Shown one piece after another: positions 44,843-53,763 of a stretch of 64,000 bases of DNA. Each line of letters starts with the position of its first letter. Position 1 is the stretch's first letter. The notes under the pieces are model-generated. The model searched no databases. It saw nothing but the letters and a program-made list of their open reading frames with translations, and was not told the origin of the DNA. Source of the DNA: Gleimia hominis (GTDB lineage Bacteria > Actinomycetota > Actinomycetes > Actinomycetales > Actinomycetaceae); contig NZ_CP126963.1 in the NCBI RefSeq assembly GCF_002871945.2, forward strand, positions 744,001-808,000. The letters run 5' to 3'. Position numbers and translations under genes: made by a program.

Positions 44843-46568
44843 GTTGGAACGCAGCCGCGTCCCCGTCTACTGCCCGAAAGCGAAGACGGTGGAGTTAGTG
44901 CTGGATGGGTACCGCTACGACATGTATGCGGACAAGCACGGCTGGTGGTTCTCTGACCGGGCGGTGCCCGCGGGCGCGCGCTACGCCTACAGTGTGGATG
45001 GGGCGGATCCGGTTGCAGATCCGCGGGCACTGCGCCGGCCCGATGGGGTGCACGGGCCCGCTCAGCAGTGGGATCCGGGGCAGCGGCCAAAGCCAGCTGG
45101 ATTCACCCTGTTGGGAAAAGTGTTTTACGAACTGCACGTGGGGACGTTTACCCCTGAGGGCACGTTTGACGCGGCGATTGAGAAACTGCCCGCCCTGGCC
45201 GAACTGGGCGTACAGGTGGTGGAACTGATGCCGGTCGCCCCCTTCCCCGGCGAGTTCGGGTGGGGGTACGACGGAGTGTCACTGATGGCGGTGCACGAGC
45301 CCTACGGAGGCCCGGATGGCATGCGCCGCTTTATTGACGCCGCCCACGAACTCGGCTTGGCGGTGTGTTTGGATTTGGTTTTAAACCACTTCGGCAACGT
45401 CGGTAACTACATTGCGCAGCTGGCGGATTACTATTCGCAAAAGCATGAGACCCCGTGGGGACCCGCGTTTGACCTCGATGGCCGCAATCGCACTCACGTG
45501 CGGCAGTTTTTGATGGATACTGCGGTTTATTGGCTTGAGGAAATGGGCGTGGACGGCCTGCGTCTTGACGCGGTGCACGCCCTCGTTGACGATTCGGAAA
45601 AGCACTTCCTCGCGGAGCTTTCCGACCGGGTGAAGCAGTTGGAGCAGCAGTTAGGCGCCCCGCTCACGCTGATTGCTGAATCGGACCTCAACAACGTGAA
45701 GATGGTGACCCCAACCGACAGGGGTGGTTTGGGAATGGACGGGCAGTGGGACGACGACTTGCACCACAGCCTGCACAGTTTGTTCACTGGAGAGTCGCAG
45801 GGGTACTACTCTGACTTTGCGCAGCGCGGGGCGGTTAAACGCGCGTTTGAGAACGTGTTTTTCCACGCGGGAACGTACTCGTCTTTCCGCGGGCAAGTGT
45901 GGGGCCATCCCGTTGACGATTCCCTGGACCGCACCCGGTTTGTGGCATTTAGTCAAAACCACGATCAGGTGGGGAACCGGGCGTTGGGCGATCGGCCCTC
46001 ACGCGTCCTGTCGGACGCCCAGTTAGCCGCCCAGGCGGCACTGGTGATACTAAGCTCCTACACCCCAATGCTGTTCCAAGGCGAAGAATGGGGTTCGAAG
46101 GGGCCGTTCCTGTTCTTTTCTGACCAAGAAGATGACGAGCAGATGAAGCAGGCGATGCGGCAGGGGCGGCAAAAAGAGTTCTCTGCCCACGGGTGGGCGG
46201 AACTATACGGGAAGGACGTGCAGGTGCCGGACCCGACGAGTCGGCAAACATTCCTGGAGTCCAAACTGGACTGGCCCGCTCCCACCGATGAGCGGGCAAA
46301 ACGCATGCTCGAATGGTACCGGAAGCTGATTGCCCTGCGCTCCACCCACGTTCACTCCGGCCTGCCCGTGCAGGTGCAGTGGGACGGTGACGTATTGACC
46401 ATGAGCCACGACAACGGCCTGTGCGTGAGCGTTAACTTTGGGCAAACCAAGCAGCCAACCCCAAGTGATGCAGTTGAGGTTCTAGCGCAGTGGGACGGCG
46501 CCTTCACCCCCGGGAGCGCCATCGTTTACCGCTCGGAATCCTTCGCCGGCCACCCGTTTGACAGCTAA
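44832..46568 (+). CDS. treZ: Maltooligosyltrehalose trehalohydrolase
   Basis: GH13 enzyme that releases trehalose from the TreY product. 578 residues. An N-terminal beta domain is followed by FYELHVGTFTPEGTFDAA, VVELMPVAPFPGEFGWGYDG, the nucleophile in DGLRLDAVHALVD, acid/base in LIAESDLN and FSQNHDQVGNR. It is the last gene of the operon. Its stop codon overlaps the stop codon of the convergent ATP-grasp gene by 4 bp. Confidence 0.96.
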   Translation: MSNKLERSRVPVYCPKAKTVELVLDGYRYDMYADKHGWWFSDRAVPAGARYAYSVDGADPVADPRALRRPDGVHGPAQQWDPGQRPKPAGFTLLGKVFYELHVGTFTPEGTFDAAIEKLPALAELGVQVVELMPVAPFPGEFGWGYDGVSLMAVHEPYGGPDGMRRFIDAAHELGLAVCLDLVLNHFGNVGNYIAQLADYYSQKHETPWGPAFDLDGRNRTHVRQFLMDTAVYWLEEMGVDGLRLDAVHALVDDSEKHFLAELSDRVKQLEQQLGAPLTLIAESDLNNVKMVTPTDRGGLGMDGQWDDDLHHSLHSLFTGESQGYYSDFAQRGAVKRAFENVFFHAGTYSSFRGQVWGHPVDDSLDRTRFVAFSQNHDQVGNRALGDRPSRVLSDAQLAAQAALVILSSYTPMLFQGEEWGSKGPFLFFSDQEDDEQMKQAMRQGRQKEFSAHGWAELYGKDVQVPDPTSRQTFLESKLDWPAPTDERAKRMLEWYRKLIALRSTHVHSGLPVQVQWDGDVLTMSHDNGLCVSVNFGQTKQPTPSDAVEVLAQWDGAFTPGSAIVYRSESFAGHPFDS

Positions 46569-47803
46569 AGTTCGGCCGGCGGATAGTCGTGGAACACTTT
46601 CTGCAGGTGCAGGTCACGCGCCAATAAGAAAGCGTCGCGCGCAAGTAGTTTCTCGCGCGGATTACGCAGTGGGTTAAACACCTTCCGCTGCTGACGAAGC
46701 TGCTTGAACCGCGCCCGCAACTGTGGGTTGTGCAGATGCTTTTGCGCAATCGACAGGGGGACCAGCGAGTAGATCAGCTCCCGCTGCGCCACTTTCCTGC
46801 CGCCGCGGCGCCCGTGAATCACGTCGTCCACGAACACACCCATCGCGTTCACGCCCCCACCTTGGACGTAACCACTGTTGCGACCAATCCGTGGGTTAAG
46901 TTCCAAAAAATACGGGGTGCCGGTGCGCGGATCAACTTTTACGTCAAAGTTTGCGAACCCCTCGTAATCAATCTGCTGGAAGAACCGTTCCGCAGCGTCA
47001 AACAGGTCGTACTGCGGGGAGGTGACCATGGTTACGGGGTTACCAACCAGGGACGGCCGGTGGTCTTGCAGCGCCACCTGCGCGTGCGCCAGCATCGTCA
47101 CCGCTCCACCGCGCGAAATATAAGCGGTGATCGAATGCAGCTGCGCGTCGTCCCCGGGAATGTACTCTTCCAACACGAACTCACCGGGGTACCCCGCGTC
47201 CGCCAACTGTTTCATCAGGTCCGCAAGTTCCGCCGGGGTCTGCAGGTAGTACACCTTCTTCTTATCTGGTACCTGGATGGCGGAAAACTCGGCGGAAACC
47301 GCGGGTTTAGCAACAATCGGGAACGTCAACTGGGTGGCCGAAAAAGCGGCTGGTTCCACCGCCTCAAAAGCAATCGTGGCGATCCCCGCGCGCTCACACA
47401 CGCGTTTAAAACGCGCCTTATTCGACACTTCTTCCAATACTTCCCGGGAGGGAATCGCGAGCTCACAGGTTTTTGGTAGCTCGGCGCGGATCCCAATCAG
47501 GTTCTCCACCTGCTCGTCACCGTTAGTGATCACCGCTAGCTTCGCGGGCGCGTACCGGGCACTCAGATTCGTCAGTGTTTCAACCACGCAGCTGGGGTCT
47601 AGACCGTTTTCAATAGGTTCCAGTTCAATAAACCGGCTTAGTTTAACCAACTGCGATGGCGCCGAGGAAATGCAGATAACCCGCTCGCACCCCAAGTCGT
47701 TGAACTGGCGGGCCATGGCGTATGCTTCCACTCCCCCACCCAAAATGACGGGCACGAACCCGCGGGTTCCTAACTTATCCTGGATTTGAGTACCTTGTTC
47801 CAT
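46565..47803 (-). CDS. ATP-grasp carboxylate-amine ligase, D-aspartate-ligase-like
   Basis: 412-residue ATP-grasp enzyme. Seen: an N-terminal Rossmann-like segment VPVILGGGVEAYAMARQFND, the nucleotide-binding region FPIVAKPAV, EFVLEEYIPGDDAQLHS, and the metal-binding stretch YFLELNPRIGRNSGY. The overall pattern recalls the ligases annotated as carboxylate-amine ligases in bifidobacteria and lactobacilli, some of which add D-aspartate to peptidoglycan precursors. That would fit the FemX gene 14 kb away, but the substrate is inferred. No Shine-Dalgarno is visible at the ATG. Confidence 0.72.
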   Translation of the reverse strand: MEQGTQIQDKLGTRGFVPVILGGGVEAYAMARQFNDLGCERVICISSAPSQLVKLSRFIELEPIENGLDPSCVVETLTNLSARYAPAKLAVITNGDEQVENLIGIRAELPKTCELAIPSREVLEEVSNKARFKRVCERAGIATIAFEAVEPAAFSATQLTFPIVAKPAVSAEFSAIQVPDKKKVYYLQTPAELADLMKQLADAGYPGEFVLEEYIPGDDAQLHSITAYISRGGAVTMLAHAQVALQDHRPSLVGNPVTMVTSPQYDLFDAAERFFQQIDYEGFANFDVKVDPRTGTPYFLELNPRIGRNSGYVQGGGVNAMGVFVDDVIHGRRGGRKVAQRELIYSLVPLSIAQKHLHNPQLRARFKQLRQQRKVFNPLRNPREKLLARDAFLLARDLHLQKVFHDYPPAEL

Positions 47804-47965
47804 ATGTGACTTCGACTTTGCTGTTGCTTATCGGCAATACTGTTCGCAGGCACGCGGGGTGTCCGCAGCTTTCACGTGCTGGGCCCGCCGTCCACAATGG
47901 ACTACTTTAGCAGCCTAAGTCCGGTTTCATCCGCGCGCCGTAGCGGCCCAGCCCGGTTTTGCCCC

Positions 47966-47971
47966 TAGCCT
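47966..47971 (+). promoter_or_regulatory. -10 hexamer of a probable leaderless DUF3000 mRNA
   Basis: TAGCCT is followed by exactly AGATAC and then the GTG start at 47978. No Shine-Dalgarno is present. Otherwise the 174-bp divergent gap 47804-47977 shows nothing recognisable. Confidence 0.5.
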
Positions 47972-47977
47972 AGATAC

Positions 47978-48610
47978 GTGGATAAGAGCGCGCGGAACAC
48001 AGGCGAGGTGCCACCGGATTTCCTTTCGGCACTGCTGTCTATCCGTGACGCCGTTTGCCCACCGCAGATTCAGTTGGAGGAAGTGCCAGCCCCGCGAGGA
48101 ATCGCCCCGTTTTGCGCGGCCCTGCATGCGTCTGTCCCTCAGGAAATATCTGAAGTTCCCCTCGCTAGTGGCAGTTTTGTAGTTTTACACGATCCGGATA
48201 CGCAGCCTGGGTGGGGTGGGAAGACCCGGCTAGTGGTCCATGCGCGTTCCCAGTTCGACGTTGATTTAGCGCAAGATCCTTTGATGTCTGAGGTCCTGTG
48301 GAGCTGGACGCATGAAGCGTTAGACGTGTGTGGAGCCAACGTGCGGAGGATGAACGGCACGGTCACACGAGAGCTCGCGGACGCGTTCGGGGGGTTGCAG
48401 TTGCGCAGTTCGCGAGCGCACGTGGATTTGCGGGGCTCGTGGACGCCCGCGGCGATCGACTTAGCCCCGCACGTGAACGCGTGGCTCACCTTGCTGGGAC
48501 ACATGTCTGCCACCACTGATCCGGCTGACCCCACGGATTTCACGACCGCCGCCCAACCTCCTCAAACAATAAGTACGTTGAATATACCGAGGCCCGTCCC
48601 GCATGTCTGA
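47978..48610 (+). CDS. DUF3000 domain-containing protein
   Basis: 210-residue actinobacterial protein of unknown function. It matches DUF3000 in IQLEEVPAPRGIAPFCAAL, SGSFVVLHDPDTQPGW and GTVTRELADAFGGL. Its order before rnd and dxs is the usual actinobacterial arrangement (Rv2680-Rv2681-Rv2682c in M. tuberculosis, from memory). The 3' end overlaps rnd by 8 bp. Confidence 0.88.
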   Translation: MDKSARNTGEVPPDFLSALLSIRDAVCPPQIQLEEVPAPRGIAPFCAALHASVPQEISEVPLASGSFVVLHDPDTQPGWGGKTRLVVHARSQFDVDLAQDPLMSEVLWSWTHEALDVCGANVRRMNGTVTRELADAFGGLQLRSSRAHVDLRGSWTPAAIDLAPHVNAWLTLLGHMSATTDPADPTDFTTAAQPPQTISTLNIPRPVPHV

Positions 48611-49811
48611 TACCCCCACGCTCATCATTCACCCGCGCGAAGGCACCCCGGATATAACCGACACCCCGCAGCAGTTGCAGCAAGCAGCCATACGGCTCGC
48701 GCGTTCACACATGCCGGTGGCGGTTGATGTGGAACGCGCCAGTGGCTACCGGTATTTCGAAACCGCGTACCTGGTGCAAATCCGGCGCGAAGATGTTGGC
48801 ACGTTTTTGATTGACAGCCACGCACTGGCGGACCTGTCCGGTCTGAACCCTGCGCTAGGTAACGCCGTGTGGGTACTGCACGCGGCCGACCAAGATTTGG
48901 AGAGCCTGCGGATGGCGAAACTCCAGGTACCCGCGGTGTTTGACACGGAAGTGGCGGCGCAACTACTGGGGTATGAGCAAATCGGATTAGCGGCGGTGTG
49001 TGAACGCGCGTTGGGCGTCACTCTCGACAAGGACCACCAGCGGTCAGACTGGTCGAGGCGCCCTTTGCCGCACGCGTGGTTGCGGTACGCGGCACTGGAT
49101 GTGGAGCTGCTCACCGCACTGCAAAACCACTTGGGTAACGCCCTGTACGAGCAGGGGCGTTGGGAATGGGCGGAACAGGAGTTTGACTACATTTTGAACC
49201 AGCCCCCTAAACCGAGTGACCCGAACCGGTGGCGGACCTTTAAAGGCGCCGGAAAAGTGGAGGGGCGGCGCCACCTAGCGGTTTTACGTGAACTTTGGAA
49301 TACGCGCGAAAGCGTGGCGCGCGAGCACGATATTGCCCCCACTCGGCTGATTTCTAATGCGACCCTGGTGCGGCTCGCGCTGAAGCCGCCGCGCAACAAG
49401 CGGGCATTGCTTTCGATACAGGCTATGCGCCGTCCCCGCACCCGCAAGTACACGGCGCAGTGGCTGTCAGCACTCATGAGGGCCCGTTCCCTGTCGGATA
49501 CGGACCTTCCCCCACGCAGGTTGAAGCACCCGCACGGCTTCGTTCCTAAAGCCGGGTCTTGGCGCGGTTCCCGCCCCGAAGCGTTCGCGCGTTTGCAGCG
49601 CGTGCGGGCAATCGTGAATACGCATGCGAAGCAGCTGCAGGTGGATCCCATTCGCCTACTGGAGCCGCGCGTGCAGCGGGCTTTAGCGTGGGATGAAGTG
49701 GCTTTTTCGGAACCCGAGTTCGAGCAGTATATGCTGCGGCTGCAGGCCCGCCCGTGGCAGGTAGAGCAGGTGGGAGCGCAGATTCACGCAGCTATCGTTA
49801 ACGCTGTTTGA
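48603..49811 (+). CDS. rnd: Ribonuclease D
   Basis: 3'-5' exoribonuclease for tRNA and structured-RNA maturation, 402 residues. DEDD-family active-site residues are visible in MPVAVDVERASGYRYF, HAADQDLESLRM and the LRYAALDVELLTAL region. An HRDC domain follows (about 215-290, LAVLRELWNTRE). It overlaps DUF3000 by 8 bp and the convergent dxs by 14 bp. Confidence 0.93.
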   Translation: MSDTPTLIIHPREGTPDITDTPQQLQQAAIRLARSHMPVAVDVERASGYRYFETAYLVQIRREDVGTFLIDSHALADLSGLNPALGNAVWVLHAADQDLESLRMAKLQVPAVFDTEVAAQLLGYEQIGLAAVCERALGVTLDKDHQRSDWSRRPLPHAWLRYAALDVELLTALQNHLGNALYEQGRWEWAEQEFDYILNQPPKPSDPNRWRTFKGAGKVEGRRHLAVLRELWNTRESVAREHDIAPTRLISNATLVRLALKPPRNKRALLSIQAMRRPRTRKYTAQWLSALMRARSLSDTDLPPRRLKHPHGFVPKAGSWRGSRPEAFARLQRVRAIVNTHAKQLQVDPIRLLEPRVQRALAWDEVAFSEPEFEQYMLRLQARPWQVEQVGAQIHAAIVNAV

Positions 49812-51687
49812 GGCCCTGTAGGTGCTCCAGGATTTGCGCACGCAGTGCGTCTGGGGTCAAACCCAGGTGCTCCATGATTGCTGGGCGTTTCGCGTGCTGA
49901 AGGAACTCTTTTGGCAGGCCGCGGGCCAGCACCGGGGTGTAGTGGCCCCTGCGGGCCAGGGCGGCGCGCACGGCACTGCCGTACCCGTTGTCTTCCACCC
50001 CATCTTCGAGCGTGACAATCAGGTCACTCGATTCCGCTAGGGCGTCCACCAGCTCGTCTTCCACGGGCAGGAGCCAGCGCGGGTCCAAAACTCGAGCATT
50101 GCCCAGTTTTTCACCGGTTTGTATCCCCAGGTTTGCGAACGCGCCCGTGGCGAGTATGGTCACCCGCCCATCTGAGGGCAGGAGCACGTCCGCGCCCGCG
50201 AACGTGCCGCGCGACTCAACCGGTTCGGGTAGTGCGCCCTTCGGGTAGCGCACAACCGTGGGCGCATCCTTTACCGCAACCGCTTCTTTGAGGGCCCGCT
50301 GCAGGGTTTGTTCATCGCGCGGAGCCGCTAGCTTCAGCCCGGGCACGATCGACAGCATAGCTATATCCCACATGCCGTTGTGGGACGGGCCGTCGTCACC
50401 GGTAATCCCAGACCGATCCAGCACGAAAGTAACGCCCGCGCGGTGCAGTGCGACGTCCATGAGCACTTGGTCGAACGCACGGTTCAAAAACGTGGCGTAT
50501 ACGGCGAACACCGGGTGCAGCCCCGCGTACGCCATGCCCGCGCACATGGTCACTGCGTGCTGTTCGGCAATCCCCACGTCAATCACGCGTTTGGGATATT
50601 TGTCGTGCAGTAACTTGAGGCCCACGGGCACCATCATCGCGGCCGTTACCCCAACTATCGAAGCGTCCTGCTCCGCCAGTTTCACAATTTCGCGAGCGAA
50701 CACTTTCGTCCACCCAAACCTGGAGGGCGCAATTGGCAGTCCGGTTTCCGGATGGATTTTCCCCACGGCATGGAACCTGTCGTTCACATCGTTTATCGCC
50801 GGTTCGTACCCGTGCCCTTTATCGGTTATGACGTGCACGAGGATCGGTTCGTTCACAGCTTTCGCCCGGGTGAGTGCGAACTCGACCGCTACCTCGTCGT
50901 GGCCATCTACCGGACCAATGTACTTAAGCCCCAAATCTGAAAAAAGCGCTTGCGGCAACAGCACGTCCTTCATGCCCGCCTTAATGCCGTGCAACGCTTC
51001 AAACGCGGCTTCACCCGGTTTCCCTCCGGCAAGTAAAGCCCGCTTGCCCCACGCGAGTGCCTTTTCGTAAGGCTGGGAGGTGCGCAGCGCATCCAGATGA
51101 TGCGCGAGGCCCCCGATGGTGGGTTGGTAAGAACGCCCGTTGTCGTTGACGATTATCACCATGTTGCCTTCGTAATGGTCGGCAATATTGTTCAACGCTT
51201 CCCACGGCATCCCCCCGGTTAGGGCCCCGTCGCCAATCACCGCTACCACGTGGTCGTCGCGGTGGGTGCGTTCAAATGCCTGGGCGATCCCATCGGCCCA
51301 CGAAAGAGAGGTGGAAGCGTGTGAGTTTTCGACAATATCGTGTTCCGACTCCTCCCTGGATGGGTAGCCGGAAAGCCCGTTTTCTTGCCGCAGAGAAGAA
51401 AAATCTTGCCGTCCCGTCAGCAGCTTGTGAACGTACGCCTGGTGGCCGGTGTCGAACACGAATGCATCGCGCCCGGAGTCGAACACCCGGTGCATCGCCA
51501 AGGTTAGTTCCACGACCCCCAGGTTGGGACCCAGGTGCCCCCCGGTAGCAGACACTGCTTGCACGAGGTATTCGCGAATCTGTTCAGCCAGCTCCTCCAC
51601 CTGATCCGATGTGAGTTTCTTGAGGTCAGCTGGTCCCTCAATGGAACGCAACAAAGATTTTGGGCGTGGAAACGGTTTTGTCGACAT
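49798..51687 (-). CDS. dxs: 1-deoxy-D-xylulose-5-phosphate synthase
   Basis: First enzyme of the MEP isoprenoid pathway; condenses pyruvate and glyceraldehyde-3-phosphate. 629 residues. Thiamine-diphosphate motif GDGALTGGMPWEALNN, the catalytic His region DTGHQAYVHKLLTGR, central PVDGHDEVAVEFAL, and the transketolase-type second half (ITGDDGPSHNGMWD). A TAGGAT hexamer lies exactly 6 nt before the ATG; the 6 nt (AGGAGC) are too close to serve as a good Shine-Dalgarno. Confidence 0.97.
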   Translation of the reverse strand: MSTKPFPRPKSLLRSIEGPADLKKLTSDQVEELAEQIREYLVQAVSATGGHLGPNLGVVELTLAMHRVFDSGRDAFVFDTGHQAYVHKLLTGRQDFSSLRQENGLSGYPSREESEHDIVENSHASTSLSWADGIAQAFERTHRDDHVVAVIGDGALTGGMPWEALNNIADHYEGNMVIIVNDNGRSYQPTIGGLAHHLDALRTSQPYEKALAWGKRALLAGGKPGEAAFEALHGIKAGMKDVLLPQALFSDLGLKYIGPVDGHDEVAVEFALTRAKAVNEPILVHVITDKGHGYEPAINDVNDRFHAVGKIHPETGLPIAPSRFGWTKVFAREIVKLAEQDASIVGVTAAMMVPVGLKLLHDKYPKRVIDVGIAEQHAVTMCAGMAYAGLHPVFAVYATFLNRAFDQVLMDVALHRAGVTFVLDRSGITGDDGPSHNGMWDIAMLSIVPGLKLAAPRDEQTLQRALKEAVAVKDAPTVVRYPKGALPEPVESRGTFAGADVLLPSDGRVTILATGAFANLGIQTGEKLGNARVLDPRWLLPVEDELVDALAESSDLIVTLEDGVEDNGYGSAVRAALARRGHYTPVLARGLPKEFLQHAKRPAIMEHLGLTPDALRAQILEHLQGLKQR

Positions 51688-51693
51688 GCTCCT

Positions 51694-51699
51694 ATCCTA
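51694..51699 (-). promoter_or_regulatory. -10 hexamer of a probable leaderless dxs mRNA
   Basis: TAGGAT, then AGGAGC, then the dxs ATG, the same 6-nt spacing as at yciO, relA, DUF3000 and trkA. Confidence 0.4.
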
Positions 51700-51801
51700 A
51701 TGTGTGTGCCCGCCGGCGCGAATCCGAAGGTCCCTACATTTTATGAGTAAAAACGCTAAATTATATGTAGTGCCAGGAATGATTTGCAGGAGGACTGAGT
51801 G

Positions 51802-53763
51802 ATGACAAAGGTGCGTCCTTACGGTAGCTGGGATTCGCCCCTCACGGTGGTGGATCTGACGGAACGGACCGTTAAACTATCCCAACTACGCGTGGAAGAC
51901 CAATCTACTATTTGGGTCGAAGGACGCCCCGCGGAAGGCCGTAACGTTCTGCTTAAACGCAACCCGCTTGGGATGGTAGAAGAAGTCCTGCCCATGATTG
52001 AAGGGGAATTCCTCCCTGATGTGCGCACGCGCGTTCACGAGTTCGGAGGCAAAGCGTACGCGATCAATGGCACGCGGATTGTGTTCTCACACGGTAAGGA
52101 CGACCGCGTGTATCTGTACGACACCGCGCGGTCGCAAGATGGAATTGTGCCGCTAACAGACTTGTCGCAGCACCGCTACGGAGATTTTGAGATCGCTCCC
52201 GTGCGCGACATCGTGTACGCGGTTTGTGAAGATCACACGGGGGAAGGTCCGGTGCGTAACTACCTCGTGTCGATCCCACTGGACGGCAGTGGTGCGCGCG
52301 ATCCAAAGCAGATCCACACGGTTTTTGAAGGCACGGATTTTGTTGCGGACCCCACTTTGTCCCCCGATGGGACCAAGCTCGCGTGGATGACGTGGAACCA
52401 TCCGAATATGCCATGGACCACGTCGCAGCTCCTGGTTGGAGCCTTAGACTTTGACGGGCACGTATCTGGCTACGTCGCGATCGTAGATGAGCCCGACGTG
52501 TGCGTGTACGAACCCCGGTGGACGCTTACCGGCGATTTGGTTCACGTGGACGATTCTTCTGGGTGGGCAAACCTATACCGCACAGAAGGGTTCGAGTGGC
52601 ACAAGGACGAAGCATCTGACGCGTGGATGCACCGGCTGCGCACCCGGCACCTGCATCCGTCAGACAAAGTTTTTTCACGCCCTCACTGGGAGCTTGGGTT
52701 GCACACCTTCGACAACCTTGATGAAGACCACCTGGTGGTTTCCTGGTGCGAAGAAGGCTACTGGCACCTGGGATCCATGCGGCTTGACAACGGCCAGTTG
52801 GAACGCTGGGACATCGGCTGGTGGCCAATCGGAAACGTGGCCGCTGCGAACGGGCGGGTGGCGCTGCTCGCTGACTCCCCCACGCAGCCAGACACGATCA
52901 TTGAGGTAAATGGCACCGAAGTTACGGTACTGCGCAGCTGCATGTACGACGACTTGGATCCGCAAATCGTGTCGAATGCCGAACCCGTGAGCTTCCCCAC
53001 CCAGGATGGGCAGACGGCGTACGGCTACTACTACCCGCCGCGCAACCGAGACTTTACCGGCGAGGACCTTGAGAAACCACCACTGCTTGTGTGGGTTCAC
53101 GCTGGCCCCACGTCTGCGGCACGTCCGGGGTTGCGTTTAGACGAGCAGTACTACACCTCCCGCGGGTTTGCCCTCCTAGAAGTGAACTACCGCGGTTCCA
53201 CAGGGTTGGGACGCGAATACCGCGGCGCCCTGAATGGGCACTGGGGCGTGATGGACGCGTCCGATGCGGCAGATGGGGCGCGGTTCCTGATTGAACGCGG
53301 TGACGTCGATCCGAAGCGGGTGGCGATCCGCGGCAGCGCCACCGGTGGATTCACCGCGATGTGCGCGTTGATTAACACGGATGTGTTCTCCGCCGGGGTG
53401 TCCCTGTACGGAATCGCGGATCTGAAACGGATGGCGGAAGAGAACCACAAGTTCGAATCCCACTACCTCCAGCGGCTCGTTGGGTCAGCGGACTTCTCGG
53501 ACCCCGTGTGGGAAGAGCGTTCCCCCGTGAACCACGTCGATGCCATCAAAGTGCCGCTACTGCTAATCCAGGGCGCGCAGGACCCGATCGTGCCCGCCTC
53601 ACAGGCCGAAGCTATGGCGCAGGCGCATCCGGATGTGGAAGTGCACGTGTATCCGCATGAGGGACATGGGTTCCGGTACGCTGATTCGATGCGCGACGCG
53701 GTGCTGAAAGAACTGGACTTCTACCGTCGCACCTGGGGGATCCCACGTCCGCACCAGAGTTGA
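51802..53763 (+). CDS. S9 family peptidase (prolyl oligopeptidase-like)
   Basis: 653-residue cytoplasmic peptidase. The ATG at 51802 is 8 nt after AGGAGG; an in-frame GTG one codon earlier is less likely. The N-terminal two thirds form a beta-propeller-like region with TolB-type strands (PDGTKLAWMTWNHPNM). The C-terminal alpha/beta hydrolase has NYRGSTGLGREYR, nucleophile Ser512 in RGSATGGFTA, the Asp in QDPIVP and the His in HEGHGF. The elbow reads GSATGG rather than the commoner GGSAGG. Probably co-transcribed with the ClC gene. Confidence 0.92.
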   Translation: MTKVRPYGSWDSPLTVVDLTERTVKLSQLRVEDQSTIWVEGRPAEGRNVLLKRNPLGMVEEVLPMIEGEFLPDVRTRVHEFGGKAYAINGTRIVFSHGKDDRVYLYDTARSQDGIVPLTDLSQHRYGDFEIAPVRDIVYAVCEDHTGEGPVRNYLVSIPLDGSGARDPKQIHTVFEGTDFVADPTLSPDGTKLAWMTWNHPNMPWTTSQLLVGALDFDGHVSGYVAIVDEPDVCVYEPRWTLTGDLVHVDDSSGWANLYRTEGFEWHKDEASDAWMHRLRTRHLHPSDKVFSRPHWELGLHTFDNLDEDHLVVSWCEEGYWHLGSMRLDNGQLERWDIGWWPIGNVAAANGRVALLADSPTQPDTIIEVNGTEVTVLRSCMYDDLDPQIVSNAEPVSFPTQDGQTAYGYYYPPRNRDFTGEDLEKPPLLVWVHAGPTSAARPGLRLDEQYYTSRGFALLEVNYRGSTGLGREYRGALNGHWGVMDASDAADGARFLIERGDVDPKRVAIRGSATGGFTAMCALINTDVFSAGVSLYGIADLKRMAEENHKFESHYLQRLVGSADFSDPVWEERSPVNHVDAIKVPLLLIQGAQDPIVPASQAEAMAQAHPDVEVHVYPHEGHGFRYADSMRDAVLKELDFYRRTWGIPRPHQS

